Shown here: positions 1 to 7,093 of the stretch, piece after piece
How the letters are laid out: each line of letters begins with the position of its first letter
How positions within the stretch are numbered: the first letter of the stretch is position 1
Assembly: GCA_002688875.1 (NCBI GenBank)
Contig: NZDU01000037.1
Coordinates: forward strand, 20,799 to 29,676
Source of the DNA: Candidatus Pacearchaeota archaeon
Lineage (GTDB): Archaea > Nanobdellota > Nanobdellia > Pacearchaeales > GW2011-AR1
Reading direction: 5' to 3'
Length of the DNA: 8,878 nt
Notes under the pieces: generated by a model
Told to the model about the DNA's origin: nothing
Databases searched by the model: none
The model's input: the letters and a program-made list of their open reading frames with translations, nothing else
Program-made: the position numbers and the translations under genes

Positions 1-828
1 TGAACGTTTCCAACATCCTGTTGGTTCTGTAGGCTGATATACTTTTTCTAAATTTTTGCCACTAATTTTTAATAGCATATCTGCAACTTCAGTCATAGTT
101 ACTGCTTCACTTGATCCAATATTAACAGGTTCATTAATATTCTTTTCAATTAATAAATCTAAACCTTTCATTAAATCATCAATATAACAAAAAGATCTTA
201 CTTGTGAACCATCACCCCATATTTTTAATTCTTTGTCATTCTCAAGTATTTTTTTGCACATGGCACCAATAACTTTAGAGTTATAATCTAAAGATAAACC
301 AGGTCCATATATAGCATGAAAGACTGGTGTTGAGTATGGCATACCTGTTTCTTTGCCGTAGTTTTGCACCATTAATAATCCATACAACTTATCCCATCCA
401 TATCCTTTATCACAGTTAGCAGGAAAGATCATTTTTTCGTTCAATGGTGTTAAAGGTTTATCATATGTTTGGAAATCTACATTATAAATTAAAGCAGAAC
501 TTGGGTATATGAAATAGGATTTATTTTTTACAGCAAAGTCTAAAGCATTTATTGTTTGAAGTGCGTTACTTCTCATAGTACTCATTTGTGTTGTACCTTG
601 TGTTTTTGAATTAGCCACGTCTGCACCAAAATGATATATTCTATCAAAATCGTTTTCAATTGTTAATGGATCTTCCATATCATGGGGTATTAGTTTACAT
701 AATATTTCCCTACCACCTACTAATGATTTTCCTCGGTCTATGCCCCATACATCATGTCCTTGTTTTAATAAATGCTTTACAAGATTACTTCCTATAAAAC
801 CTTGACAACCTGTTATTAATATTTTCAT
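1..828 (-). CDS. SDR-family nucleotide-sugar epimerase/dehydratase/reductase (3' end beyond window)
   Basis: 276 residues are visible with no stop, so the C-terminus lies left of base 1. The N-terminus MKILITGCQGFIGSNL carries the NAD(P)-binding GxxGxxG glycine motif of extended short-chain dehydrogenases. The catalytic set is present: S111 in PSSALIYN and Y143/K147 in YGWDK. Later family landmarks are IYGPG (174-177), WGDGSQVRSF (204-213), EPVNIGS (233-239) and a PTGCWKRS segment that resembles the late substrate-binding loop of GDP-mannose 3,5-epimerase and its relatives. That epimerase and GDP-fucose synthase use a cysteine in the SSACIYP motif; here the position is L113, so those exact epimerisations are doubtful. 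The start is supported by an AAGGAG ribosome site 5 bases upstream, inside the end of the preceding gene, which stops 2 bases before this ATG. It is the last visible gene of the leftward operon. Family is secure; substrate is unknown. Confidence 0.88.
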   Translation of the reverse strand, partial: MKILITGCQGFIGSNLVKHLLKQGHDVWGIDRGKSLVGGREILCKLIPHDMEDPLTIENDFDRIYHFGADVANSKTQGTTQMSTMRSNALQTINALDFAVKNKSYFIYPSSALIYNVDFQTYDKPLTPLNEKMIFPANCDKGYGWDKLYGLLMVQNYGKETGMPYSTPVFHAIYGPGLSLDYNSKVIGAMCKKILENDKELKIWGDGSQVRSFCYIDDLMKGLDLLIEKNINEPVNIGSSEAVTMTEVADMLLKISGKNLEKVYQPTEPTGCWKRS

Positions 829-830
829 AA

Positions 831-1679
831 TTACTCCTTTAATCCTTCCCAATATGGATGTTTATGCTTTACAGTAAGATCTCGCTTATGTGATGTCATC
901 TGTGCTTTTCGATGATAGCCTTTTAAATGATCCATATATGTTCCAAGTTCTGAATTTATAAATGGATGTTTAGATTTTCTATATCTATCAAACCTGCCAT
1001 CGTTTAAATCATTGTTTTTTATTTTACCTTCTTCTTCCATTTCTATTCTTACAGCATCAAATACAAATGAATCTGTATAACCTTTAAGATTAAAAAGTTT
1101 ATCTTTATCATAATATTCTTGCCAACGTGTAAAATATTCTTCTGCGTAAGGGTGTGCAGTATTAAAAATATAAATTCCTGTTTCAGAAAATCCTTTTTTG
1201 GGTCTACCTAAGTAAGATGTAAAGCAATCTTCAGGCATAATATGTTCTAACCATTCTTGTGGAATGTGATCAAATGTTATTATGTCAGCATCAAGGTACC
1301 ATAGTTGTTGATATTTGTTTTTTGTTTTGAAGTATGCATCAACACAAGCATAAACTTTATATGAAAATCTTATAGCATCATAGATAAAAATTTTTGTATC
1401 TTTGTCAAAATCTTGTTTTTCTTTTCCTTCTTGGTTAATTCTAGGATTGTATTTTGGATTGTTTTTATGTTTATTAAGAAATTCTTGTAGTGTTGGTCGT
1501 TCTTTTACTAATTCAAAATAATGTGTTCTTGGTAATTTAATTTGTTGTGTTATATCATCTGGGTAGCAGTATGTTTCTACATAGTTAGGCCAATACTTGT
1601 CAACAGTTTCTAAAACTTTGTTAACTGGCAAAGGAAAATATTTTGGCCCAAATGTGTTTACTACTGCTACTTTTCTCAT
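831..1679 (-). CDS. GT-A-like glycosyltransferase, DAD/HLKG family, copy 1
   Basis: 282 residues, probably a cytosolic sugar transferase using a nucleotide-sugar donor. It is recognised by comparison with three other genes in this window. Shared landmarks are a short N-terminal beta strand (MRKVAVVNTF), an F-S-Y-K-V helix (105-109), a DxD-type metal motif D130-A-D132 after a hydrophobic strand (LWYLDAD), a PEDCFTSYLGR segment (149-159), SETG (165-168), and a late block H-P-F-I-N-S-E-L-G-T-Y-M-D-H-L-K-G (238-254). The DxD plus a late histidine recalls metal coordination in GT8-type retaining transferases, but no formal family assignment is possible here. This is the longest and most divergent of the minus-strand copies, with an insert rich in K and D around residues 70-95. 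No signal peptide or membrane segment is seen. Its ATG overlaps the stop of the dehydratase gene by 4 bases (ATGA), suggesting translational coupling. Confidence 0.8.
   Translation of the reverse strand: MRKVAVVNTFGPKYFPLPVNKVLETVDKYWPNYVETYCYPDDITQQIKLPRTHYFELVKERPTLQEFLNKHKNNPKYNPRINQEGKEKQDFDKDTKIFIYDAIRFSYKVYACVDAYFKTKNKYQQLWYLDADIITFDHIPQEWLEHIMPEDCFTSYLGRPKKGFSETGIYIFNTAHPYAEEYFTRWQEYYDKDKLFNLKGYTDSFVFDAVRIEMEEEGKIKNNDLNDGRFDRYRKSKHPFINSELGTYMDHLKGYHRKAQMTSHKRDLTVKHKHPYWEGLKE
834..839 (-). promoter_or_regulatory. Strong Shine-Dalgarno site for the SDR gene
   Basis: Read on the minus strand this is AAGGAG, 5 bases before the ATG at 828-826. It lies within the last codons of the upstream glycosyltransferase gene. 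It fixes the SDR start and implies independent ribosome loading despite the 2-base gap. Only this gene and the dehydratase gene have such a clear site. Confidence 0.7.
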
Positions 1680-2851
1680 ATTAATTTTCTCATCTCCGTA
1701 AACATTCTAAATATACCTTCTTTGCAATCTAAATTTCCATGATTGCCAACCATAAATCCATTTTCATGAAGATCATTAGCACCATCATAATTTCTATTTG
1801 CATTAGGTACACACATACTACCTAAACGATTCATAACAGGTTGACGCATCATGTTTTGTGTACCTATAGGTCTTGATTGTATACCAGCACTAGTTAAATG
1901 ATTAATAACCATTTCACGTTGACCTTTTAGTACTCCTTGTAATACAAGTCCAAAAGTAAACCAACTTGACCGTTCATGTTCTGTTTGCATACGTGCCCAT
2001 GGTTGATTACCAAATAGTTCTTCAAAATATTTTTTGTTTTGTTCTCTTGTCCAGAGAAGTTTAGGAAACTTTTTAAGTTGTTCAGAACCTACAGCACCAC
2101 TCATCTCTAATGGTCTTACACAATACCCAGGTGTAACAAATGTGAAACTATCATAAAATGGATCGCCAGTGCGTTTATATAATGATTCATCATCTAGTGG
2201 TAAGTCTCTACACCATCCATGTGCTCGTAATGATCTCATATAATGTGCATCTTCTTCGTTTGGTGTTAAAATCATGCCACCTTCCATTGTTTGTATATGG
2301 TGTGAGAAGAAAAACGAAAATGTTCCTGCTAAACCTAACGTACCACAGTAACGATTATTCCATTTTGCACCCATTGATTCACAGTTATCTTCTAACAATA
2401 TTAGTTCGTATTTTGCACAAATTTCTTTTATTGCTGTAAAATTACATGGATTACCTAGCATATTCACTGCCAATATTGCTTTAGTATTTGGTGTAATTGC
2501 TTCTTCTATTTTTGCAGGATCAATATTAAACGTATTTGGGTCTATATCTACAAAATTTAGTTTCATACCATTTTGTACAATTGGAAAATACGAAGTACTC
2601 CAACCTAATGCTGGTACTATTATATCTTTACCACTCCATGCATGACGCCAATTTAATAATGACATCATTATTAAGTTTGCTGATGACCCAGAGTTAGTCA
2701 TTACAGCATATGGTGACTCAAAGTATTCTGCAAATTCTTTTTCAAATTGCTTAACTTTTGCACCCATAGTGTACATATCAGAGTCAATAACACCCTGTAT
2801 TGCATCTAGTTCTTCTTTCCCCCATGTCGAGGATGCTAATGGATAAGTCAT
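1676..2851 (-). CDS. colD: ColD-like PLP-dependent nucleotide-sugar 3-dehydratase (DegT/DnrJ/EryC1 family)
   Basis: 391 residues, close to the roughly 388 of E. coli ColD. ColD uses PLP and glutamate to remove the C3 hydroxyl of GDP-4-keto-6-deoxymannose on the route to colitose. The N-terminus YPLASSTW, the D155 in LLEDNCESMGA (pairs with the PLP ring nitrogen), the GTFSFFFSHHIQTMEGG segment (176-192), RAHGW (209-213) and PGYCVRPLEMSGAVG (241-255) match what I recall of ColD closely. In ordinary DegT aminotransferases the FFS is followed by the Schiff-base lysine; here it is H184, as in ColD, where the aligned histidine (H188 by my recollection) acts as the base. So this is a dehydratase, not an aminotransferase. 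The start has an AAGGAG site 5 bases upstream and overlaps the previous stop by 4 bases. No gmd or GDP-colitose synthase is visible nearby, so substrate and final sugar are inferred; GDP- versus CDP-linked substrate is not proven. Confidence 0.87.
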   Translation of the reverse strand: MTYPLASSTWGKEELDAIQGVIDSDMYTMGAKVKQFEKEFAEYFESPYAVMTNSGSSANLIMMSLLNWRHAWSGKDIIVPALGWSTSYFPIVQNGMKLNFVDIDPNTFNIDPAKIEEAITPNTKAILAVNMLGNPCNFTAIKEICAKYELILLEDNCESMGAKWNNRYCGTLGLAGTFSFFFSHHIQTMEGGMILTPNEEDAHYMRSLRAHGWCRDLPLDDESLYKRTGDPFYDSFTFVTPGYCVRPLEMSGAVGSEQLKKFPKLLWTREQNKKYFEELFGNQPWARMQTEHERSSWFTFGLVLQGVLKGQREMVINHLTSAGIQSRPIGTQNMMRQPVMNRLGSMCVPNANRNYDGANDLHENGFMVGNHGNLDCKEGIFRMFTEMRKLI

Positions 2852-3645
2852 TTTTGCTCCTTTCTTATCTTAACTGATGGAAAAACACTTGGATCATCCG
2901 CAGTTTTACCTTGTAATTTCTTTTGTCCTTTTAAATGATTCATAAATTTTTTTAATGGCGAATATGGTACTGGATCTTTATCATTTAATCCAAGATTTCT
3001 ATGGTATTGCATTAAATCCATTTGTTTGCAAGACATAAAAGAATCTCTACCACGTGCCATAGTGTATTGATCGGCTTGTTGATCTGGCCATCCCCATAGT
3101 TCATCTTTAAGATATATTTCTTCCATTCTATTTGCCCAATCTTTTGCTTTTGGATGCTTTGGATTATGCATATAAAATCCAGTTTCATCTCTAAATCTTG
3201 GTCTATCAAAGAATGTACATAATGAATCTGCTGGGCAAATTTCTCTTAGGTAATCTAAATTAGGTGGAGCATGGTATAATGTATCAGCATCTGAATACAG
3301 TATTACATCTGCTGTTGAATTTTTTATTCTATGTGTTTGTGCAAATACTTTATGTGAAAATTTAACTCCATTATTTTTCCAAGTATATGAGTTCGTACTT
3401 TTTTGCCATCCATGATAAACTGGATCTTGGTGTGCATCAATCCATTCTTTTAGTTGTGGTTGTACTTTGTATAACTCATAGTACATAATGTTATCTTGAA
3501 TTATTTCTGGTTCTTGTTCTTGCCAATATACGTGAAGTTTACAGTCTTTAGGCCACCACTTAACAAAACTTTCAATCATAAGTTTGCCAACTAAATCATA
3601 ATAACCTTTATTATAGGTTGTTGCTATTTCTACTACTCTATCCAT
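2848..3645 (-). CDS. GT-A-like glycosyltransferase, DAD/HLKG family, copy 2
   Basis: 265 residues from the ATG at 3645. An in-frame ATG 31 codons upstream (3738) would add a lysine-rich tail lying inside the preceding gene. It is rejected because MDRVVEIATTYNK aligns end to end with MTRTLEIATTYNK of the neighbour at 3638-4453. Landmarks are WPKD (31-34), EQEPEI (43-48), V-K-F-S-H-K-V-F-A-Q-T-H-R (94-106), the metal motif D119-A-D121, ETGFYMHNPKHPKAKDWANR (154-173) and NHLKG (236-240). It is very like the neighbouring copy: 27 of the first 41 residues are identical by eye. Differences at otherwise shared positions are S118 before DAD (leucine in the others), FDR instead of LGR at 146-148, N instead of D before HLKG, and a different C-terminal tail. 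The gene overlaps the upstream one by 8 bases and the dehydratase by 4. Its ribosome site is weak, so coupled translation is likely. Donor and acceptor are unknown. Confidence 0.82.
   Translation of the reverse strand: MDRVVEIATTYNKGYYDLVGKLMIESFVKWWPKDCKLHVYWQEQEPEIIQDNIMYYELYKVQPQLKEWIDAHQDPVYHGWQKSTNSYTWKNNGVKFSHKVFAQTHRIKNSTADVILYSDADTLYHAPPNLDYLREICPADSLCTFFDRPRFRDETGFYMHNPKHPKAKDWANRMEEIYLKDELWGWPDQQADQYTMARGRDSFMSCKQMDLMQYHRNLGLNDKDPVPYSPLKKFMNHLKGQKKLQGKTADDPSVFPSVKIRKEQK
2857..2862 (-). promoter_or_regulatory. Strong Shine-Dalgarno site for the ColD-like gene
   Basis: On the minus strand this reads AAGGAG, 5 bases before the ATG at 2851-2849, inside the final codons of the upstream transferase gene. 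It supports the chosen start, which also gives the conserved YPLASSTW N-terminus. Confidence 0.7.
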
Positions 3646-4453
3646 TTTGTCTAGTTTTCCAGTAATCATGTTTAAGATTATCAAGTCCTTTTCCTTTAAA
3701 GTCAGTCGTTTTTGAATGACCTTGTTCTTTTCTTGCAAATCCTTTAAGATGATCTAAAAACGTTCCAAGTTTTGTATTAACAAAAGGATGTGATTTACCA
3801 AATCCTCCGTGGTATGCGTTTAAATCAAATTGCTTACAATCTAAAAATGATTGTCGTCCCCAATACATTGTATAACAATCCACTTGTTGAGCAAGTCCCC
3901 AAAGTTCATCTTTAATATAAATTTCTTCTAGCCTATTTGCCCATGCTTTTGCTTTAGGATGTGCTGAATTATGAAAGTAATATCCAGTTTCATCATAATG
4001 TTTTTCACGTCCTAAGAAAGAACATAAATTATCTTCAGGTAAAATTTCGTCAATGTAATTCATATCTGGTGTGTCAAATGTAAATGTATCTGCATCTAAA
4101 TATAAAATTCTATCTGATGTTGTGTTTTTTAGTCTATGTGTTTGTGCAAATACTTTGTAAGAAAATTTTACACCATCATTTTTCCAAACCCATTTTTGTC
4201 TATCTTCACGCCAACCATTTTTCTTTGGATCATCTTTGTTTCGTTTTACAAATTTTACCAACTCTGGTTGTGATTCTAACAAGTTAACGTATTTTACATT
4301 GTCTGCAAATATTTCTGGTTCTTGTTCTTCCCAATATGCGTACAATGTAACATCTTTAGGCCAGAACTTTATAAAAGTTTCTATCATTTTCTTACCACAG
4401 ATGTCGTAATATTTCTTATTATATGTTGTTGCTATTTCTAATGTTCTAGTCAT
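3638..4453 (-). CDS. GT-A-like glycosyltransferase, DAD/HLKG family, copy 3
   Basis: 271 residues with the full family signature: EIATTYNKKYYD at the N-terminus, WPKD (31-34), EEQEPEIF (42-49), V-K-F-S-Y-K-V-F-A-Q-T-H-R (95-107), ILYLDADTFTF with the metal motif D120-A-D122, PEDNLCSFLGRE (139-150), DETGYYFHNSAHPKAKAWANR (154-174), a Q-Q-V-D-C-Y-T-M segment (189-196) and H-P-F-V-N-T-K-L-G-T-F-L-D-H-L-K-G (222-238). This is the best preserved member and a good reference for the family. It has no signal peptide or membrane segment, so it probably works on the cytoplasmic face. It begins 8 bases after the AsnB-like stop with no clear Shine-Dalgarno, and its end overlaps copy 2 by 8 bases. The adjacent copy is its closest relative, pointing to tandem duplication. 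The specific sugar linkage is unknown. Confidence 0.83.
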   Translation of the reverse strand: MTRTLEIATTYNKKYYDICGKKMIETFIKFWPKDVTLYAYWEEQEPEIFADNVKYVNLLESQPELVKFVKRNKDDPKKNGWREDRQKWVWKNDGVKFSYKVFAQTHRLKNTTSDRILYLDADTFTFDTPDMNYIDEILPEDNLCSFLGREKHYDETGYYFHNSAHPKAKAWANRLEEIYIKDELWGLAQQVDCYTMYWGRQSFLDCKQFDLNAYHGGFGKSHPFVNTKLGTFLDHLKGFARKEQGHSKTTDFKGKGLDNLKHDYWKTRQNG

Positions 4454-4461
4454 TTTACTAC

Positions 4462-6075
4462 TTATTTTTCCCTTATTTTCATATTATATTTTGTCGCCCA
4501 TGTGTTTATAAAATCAAAATCTTTTTCATCTGGATATGCCCAACCTAGTTTTTTCATGTTTATTATTTCGTCTGATAATATATCTTTGTATGATATTCTT
4601 GCAATCATTTTGGTTATATTATTTTTTTCGCTATTAGAAGAGAAAGGAAATCCAATTTTATATTTGCTGTTTATTGACATACAGTATGTCATAAATCGTT
4701 TAGTGGCCATAGGAAATCTTGATTCTATTCCGTGTGCCATAGCGAATTTATCAGTTCTAGGAAAAAACATTTCAGAGGCCTGGCCGTATGTATCAATCAT
4801 CATATGTGATGATACAATGTCATCTGGATTAAAAATTGTTTCCGGAAATGTATTCCCAATTAGTTCGTCTAGTAAGTCATTTTTATTATATTTTGAATCA
4901 ACTGTAAATAAATTAACAAAACTATGTCTATAATTTAACCAATAGTCTATTAATTGTCGTTGTGTAGTTCTTTTTTTTAATTTGTTTCTAGTATCAAAAT
5001 ATTCAATATAACCACATAACATTTCATCGCCCATATCACCAGCCAGTGATATAACAATTCCGTTATCAGATAATGTTTTATATGTGTGATATACCATAGG
5101 TAAAGACATAGTGTACTCTGGTTGTTCTATACTATAGATTGCATCACCCCAATAATCATTAAATGTTTTTGACTCAATACTAATTTCTCGATGATTAAAA
5201 TTATATTTTGTTGCAAATTTCGATGCCATTTTTGCATCAGGACCTGATGTTGTAAATGTTGAAATTGAAGATTTAATTTTACTTAATTCGTGTGCAATTA
5301 TACTTGAATCAAGTCCTCCACTTAATAATATTCCTATAGTTCTTTGTCCTATAGAACACATTTTAACAGCAATATTCATCTCATTACAAAATTCTTCTTT
5401 GTTAAATTTTTTTGTTGAAGATGGTTGTATAATATTTCTTTGTATAGAAAATGATTTGGTTGTAAGATTATATTCTAAAGTTTCACCACTTAATAGTTTT
5501 TTTATACCTTTAAAAAGAGTATTTTTAGTTAAATTAATTCCAGTATATGATAAGCAAAATAATGCCATATCATCAACTTCTTTTGTTTCATTTACTTTTT
5601 CTAACATACCTTTTATTTCAGAACCAAAAACTAATCCTTCATTTATTTCTGCATAGTATAATGGTTTAATTCCTGCATGATCTCTACTAATGGTTAATTT
5701 ATTTTTATCTTTTTCATAGTATGCTAGTCCGTGCATCGAATCAATATGTTCAAGAAATGCTATTCCATAAGTGTCAAGTCCCCATGCTAACAGTTCAGTA
5801 TCGCACGTTGTAGTTGGAATAAAATTTTTATACTTTTCTAACAGTTCATAATAGTTGAATATTTCTCCATTGTAGATTAACACATTACCACGTGGTGTTA
5901 TCCAAGGTTGTTTTGAATGTGTAGGACTATCTGTAATTGCTAATAAATTATGTCCAAGTGTAATATTATTGTTACTCCATACACCTTCACCATCTGGACC
6001 TCTATGTTTACAAATTTTAATAAACTGATGTATAAAATTTTCGTCTTTAGTTGTTATGCCGTATATGCCACACAT
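4462..6075 (-). CDS. AsnB-type glutamine-dependent amidotransferase (asparagine synthetase family), likely sugar-amide forming
   Basis: 537 residues, similar to E. coli AsnB (554). The N-terminal glutaminase is complete: C2 (the N-terminal nucleophile after Met removal), KHRGPDG (23-29), GHNLLAI (41-47), YNGEIFN (68-74), and CDTE (91-94). RDHAGIKPLYY (131-141) and FGSEIK follow. The C-terminal synthetase domain has the ATP PP-loop LSGGLDSS (251-258), LAGDMGDEMLCGY (344-356), and the RTDKFAMAHGIESRFP block (440-455). The family uses glutamine ammonia and ATP to amidate a carboxylate. In polysaccharide clusters, relatives are thought to amidate uronic acids or similar groups rather than make asparagine. 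The position between glycosyltransferase genes, 1 base from its upstream neighbour and 8 from the downstream one, favours that role. No obvious Shine-Dalgarno is seen; the start is fixed by the required Met-Cys. Enzyme class is confident; substrate is inferred. Confidence 0.93.
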   Translation of the reverse strand: MCGIYGITTKDENFIHQFIKICKHRGPDGEGVWSNNNITLGHNLLAITDSPTHSKQPWITPRGNVLIYNGEIFNYYELLEKYKNFIPTTTCDTELLAWGLDTYGIAFLEHIDSMHGLAYYEKDKNKLTISRDHAGIKPLYYAEINEGLVFGSEIKGMLEKVNETKEVDDMALFCLSYTGINLTKNTLFKGIKKLLSGETLEYNLTTKSFSIQRNIIQPSSTKKFNKEEFCNEMNIAVKMCSIGQRTIGILLSGGLDSSIIAHELSKIKSSISTFTTSGPDAKMASKFATKYNFNHREISIESKTFNDYWGDAIYSIEQPEYTMSLPMVYHTYKTLSDNGIVISLAGDMGDEMLCGYIEYFDTRNKLKKRTTQRQLIDYWLNYRHSFVNLFTVDSKYNKNDLLDELIGNTFPETIFNPDDIVSSHMMIDTYGQASEMFFPRTDKFAMAHGIESRFPMATKRFMTYCMSINSKYKIGFPFSSNSEKNNITKMIARISYKDILSDEIINMKKLGWAYPDEKDFDFINTWATKYNMKIREK

Positions 6076-6076
6076 A

Positions 6077-7090
6077 TTAGTACTTGTGATTTTTGATTAG
6101 TTCTTCAACTTTTGGTTTGAGATGTTGCCAAGCTAATCCTTGTTCAATTTCTTGTTGACTCCACATTGCATATCCTAAATTGTTTAGCCATTGAGTACGA
6201 TCTGGTTTTTGTGGACTGTTTATTGTTTCAAAATTATGATTAGCAACCTCCCAACTTAATGCTTTATCATCAGTATTGAATACTGGTATTCCATATACAG
6301 CGGCATCAACACCAGCAGTTGAGTTATGAGTAACCATTGCCCATGCGTTGTCTAAATCTTGTTGAAAACTCATTTTATAATTGTCTTTTTGTTCTGATGT
6401 ACCTTTAACTTCATGGCCATCCATTTTTGGTCGTACCCAAATATTTTGTAAACGTTGTTGTAATTGAGGTACAATGTTCATGTGATTTGGATGTGGACGT
6501 ATTCTTATTTCTCTGTCTGTATGTTTTCTGATTTCTGTTATTATCCTACTTGCCCATTCAACAGGATCCATGCCGTCCATGGACCAATTGTCTTTTGGTT
6601 GTGTGCAAATTAAAATATGTTTGCCATCTGTACGCCATGGTTTTACGTTGATGTTAAAAACTTTTTGTATTTTTTCAAATCTGTCTGCAGGACAATTTTC
6701 ATTATTGAAATCTCCATTACGCATTGGAGAATTTATGCCACATCTAAAGTGAGCATTGTCTCTGTGTCCAATATTTCCAAACGCATTAAACACACCACCA
6801 TCAAAATTAATTGTAACTCCGCCCATGCGTTCTTGAAACTTTCTTACTAGTCTACGTCTACCTTTGGTATGACCAGTTTGTGTATCGCCACCATATCCAA
6901 ATATCACACTTACTGGTGTTGATGCATCCATTTCGCCGTTAACAATTTTAGGATTAACTGCTTGAGTAATCATTGTAGCAGTATCGCCTTGTAATTCAAT
7001 ACCTTGTTTCCAACTGTGTAATAGGTCGTAGGATATACCACTCTTACGATCTTTGACTGTGCGTTGAAATATTTCTACATGAACATTCAT
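6077..7090 (-). CDS. GT-B-like capsule-type glycosyltransferase (KpsS/CDP-glycerol transferase-like fold), longer paralog
   Basis: 337 residues with no signal peptide or membrane segment. The C-terminal half has the landmarks of capsule-type transferases: HILICTQPKDNW (158-169) as a Rossmann strand and loop, I-R-I-R-P-H-P (195-201), and AMVTHNSTAGVDAAVYGIPV (251-270). The RPHP and H-N-S-T...G-x-P-V pair occurs in KpsC/KpsS Kdo transferases and in CDP-glycerol glycerophosphotransferases, where such residues bind the nucleotide donor. The N-terminal half includes a GYGGD loop (65-69), a basic helix GRRRLVRKF (77-85) and FDGGVFNAFGNIGHRD (96-111). It is related to the gene at 7112-7960: DRFEKIQKVFNINVKPWRTDGK aligns with DRLEKYFDIKIQPFRTTGD, and the WLNNLGYAMWSQQEIEQG tail also aligns. 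It is the first gene of the leftward operon, 21 bases from the divergent gene, with no clear Shine-Dalgarno. The sugar or alditol phosphate transferred is unknown. Confidence 0.72.
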   Translation of the reverse strand: MNVHVEIFQRTVKDRKSGISYDLLHSWKQGIELQGDTATMITQAVNPKIVNGEMDASTPVSVIFGYGGDTQTGHTKGRRRLVRKFQERMGGVTINFDGGVFNAFGNIGHRDNAHFRCGINSPMRNGDFNNENCPADRFEKIQKVFNINVKPWRTDGKHILICTQPKDNWSMDGMDPVEWASRIITEIRKHTDREIRIRPHPNHMNIVPQLQQRLQNIWVRPKMDGHEVKGTSEQKDNYKMSFQQDLDNAWAMVTHNSTAGVDAAVYGIPVFNTDDKALSWEVANHNFETINSPQKPDRTQWLNNLGYAMWSQQEIEQGLAWQHLKPKVEELIKNHKY

Positions 7091-7093
7091 AAT
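7064..7093 (+). promoter_or_regulatory. Candidate sigma70-type promoter for the rightward operon
   Basis: TTGAAA (7064-7069) and CATAAT (7088-7093) each match the -35 and -10 consensus at 5 of 6 bases, with an 18-base spacer. Initiation would fall near 7100, giving a leader of about 12 bases before the ATG at 7112. The elements overlap the start of the leftward gene, as expected for so short a divergent spacer. In DNA this AT-rich such matches arise by chance, so confidence is low. For the leftward gene, TATAGT (7104-7099, minus strand) is a possible -10, but I see no convincing -35. Confidence 0.33.

Larger units (their letters stand above)
2848..4453 (-). repeat. Tandem duplicated transferase genes (copies 2 and 3)
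   Basis: The two adjacent genes align over most of their length with an offset of 805-808 bases and one-codon indels. DNA similarity is still visible: 3328-3351 and 4133-4156 are identical over 24 bases, and 3503-3521 and 4311-4329 over 19 bases, with similar flanks. Elsewhere the DNA has diverged, so the duplication is not very recent, or it reflects import of two related genes. Confidence 0.7.

Noticed and set aside
1676..2851. Ordinary sugar aminotransferase (such as perosamine synthase)
   Set aside because: The Schiff-base lysine is replaced by histidine and the surrounding motifs follow ColD.
3646..3738. 31-codon N-terminal extension of the copy 2 transferase starting at ATG 3738
   Set aside because: It lies inside the preceding gene in another frame, has no family resemblance, and the start at 3645 aligns exactly with the paralog's N-terminus.
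4502..4933. 143-codon open frame on the plus strand
   Set aside because: It is antisense to the intact AsnB-like gene, lacks a ribosome site and family motifs, and is explained by AT-rich opposite-strand codon use.
6060..6080. Rho-independent terminator between the AsnB-like and GT-B-like genes
   Set aside because: Only one base separates the genes and no GC stem with a T-run is present.
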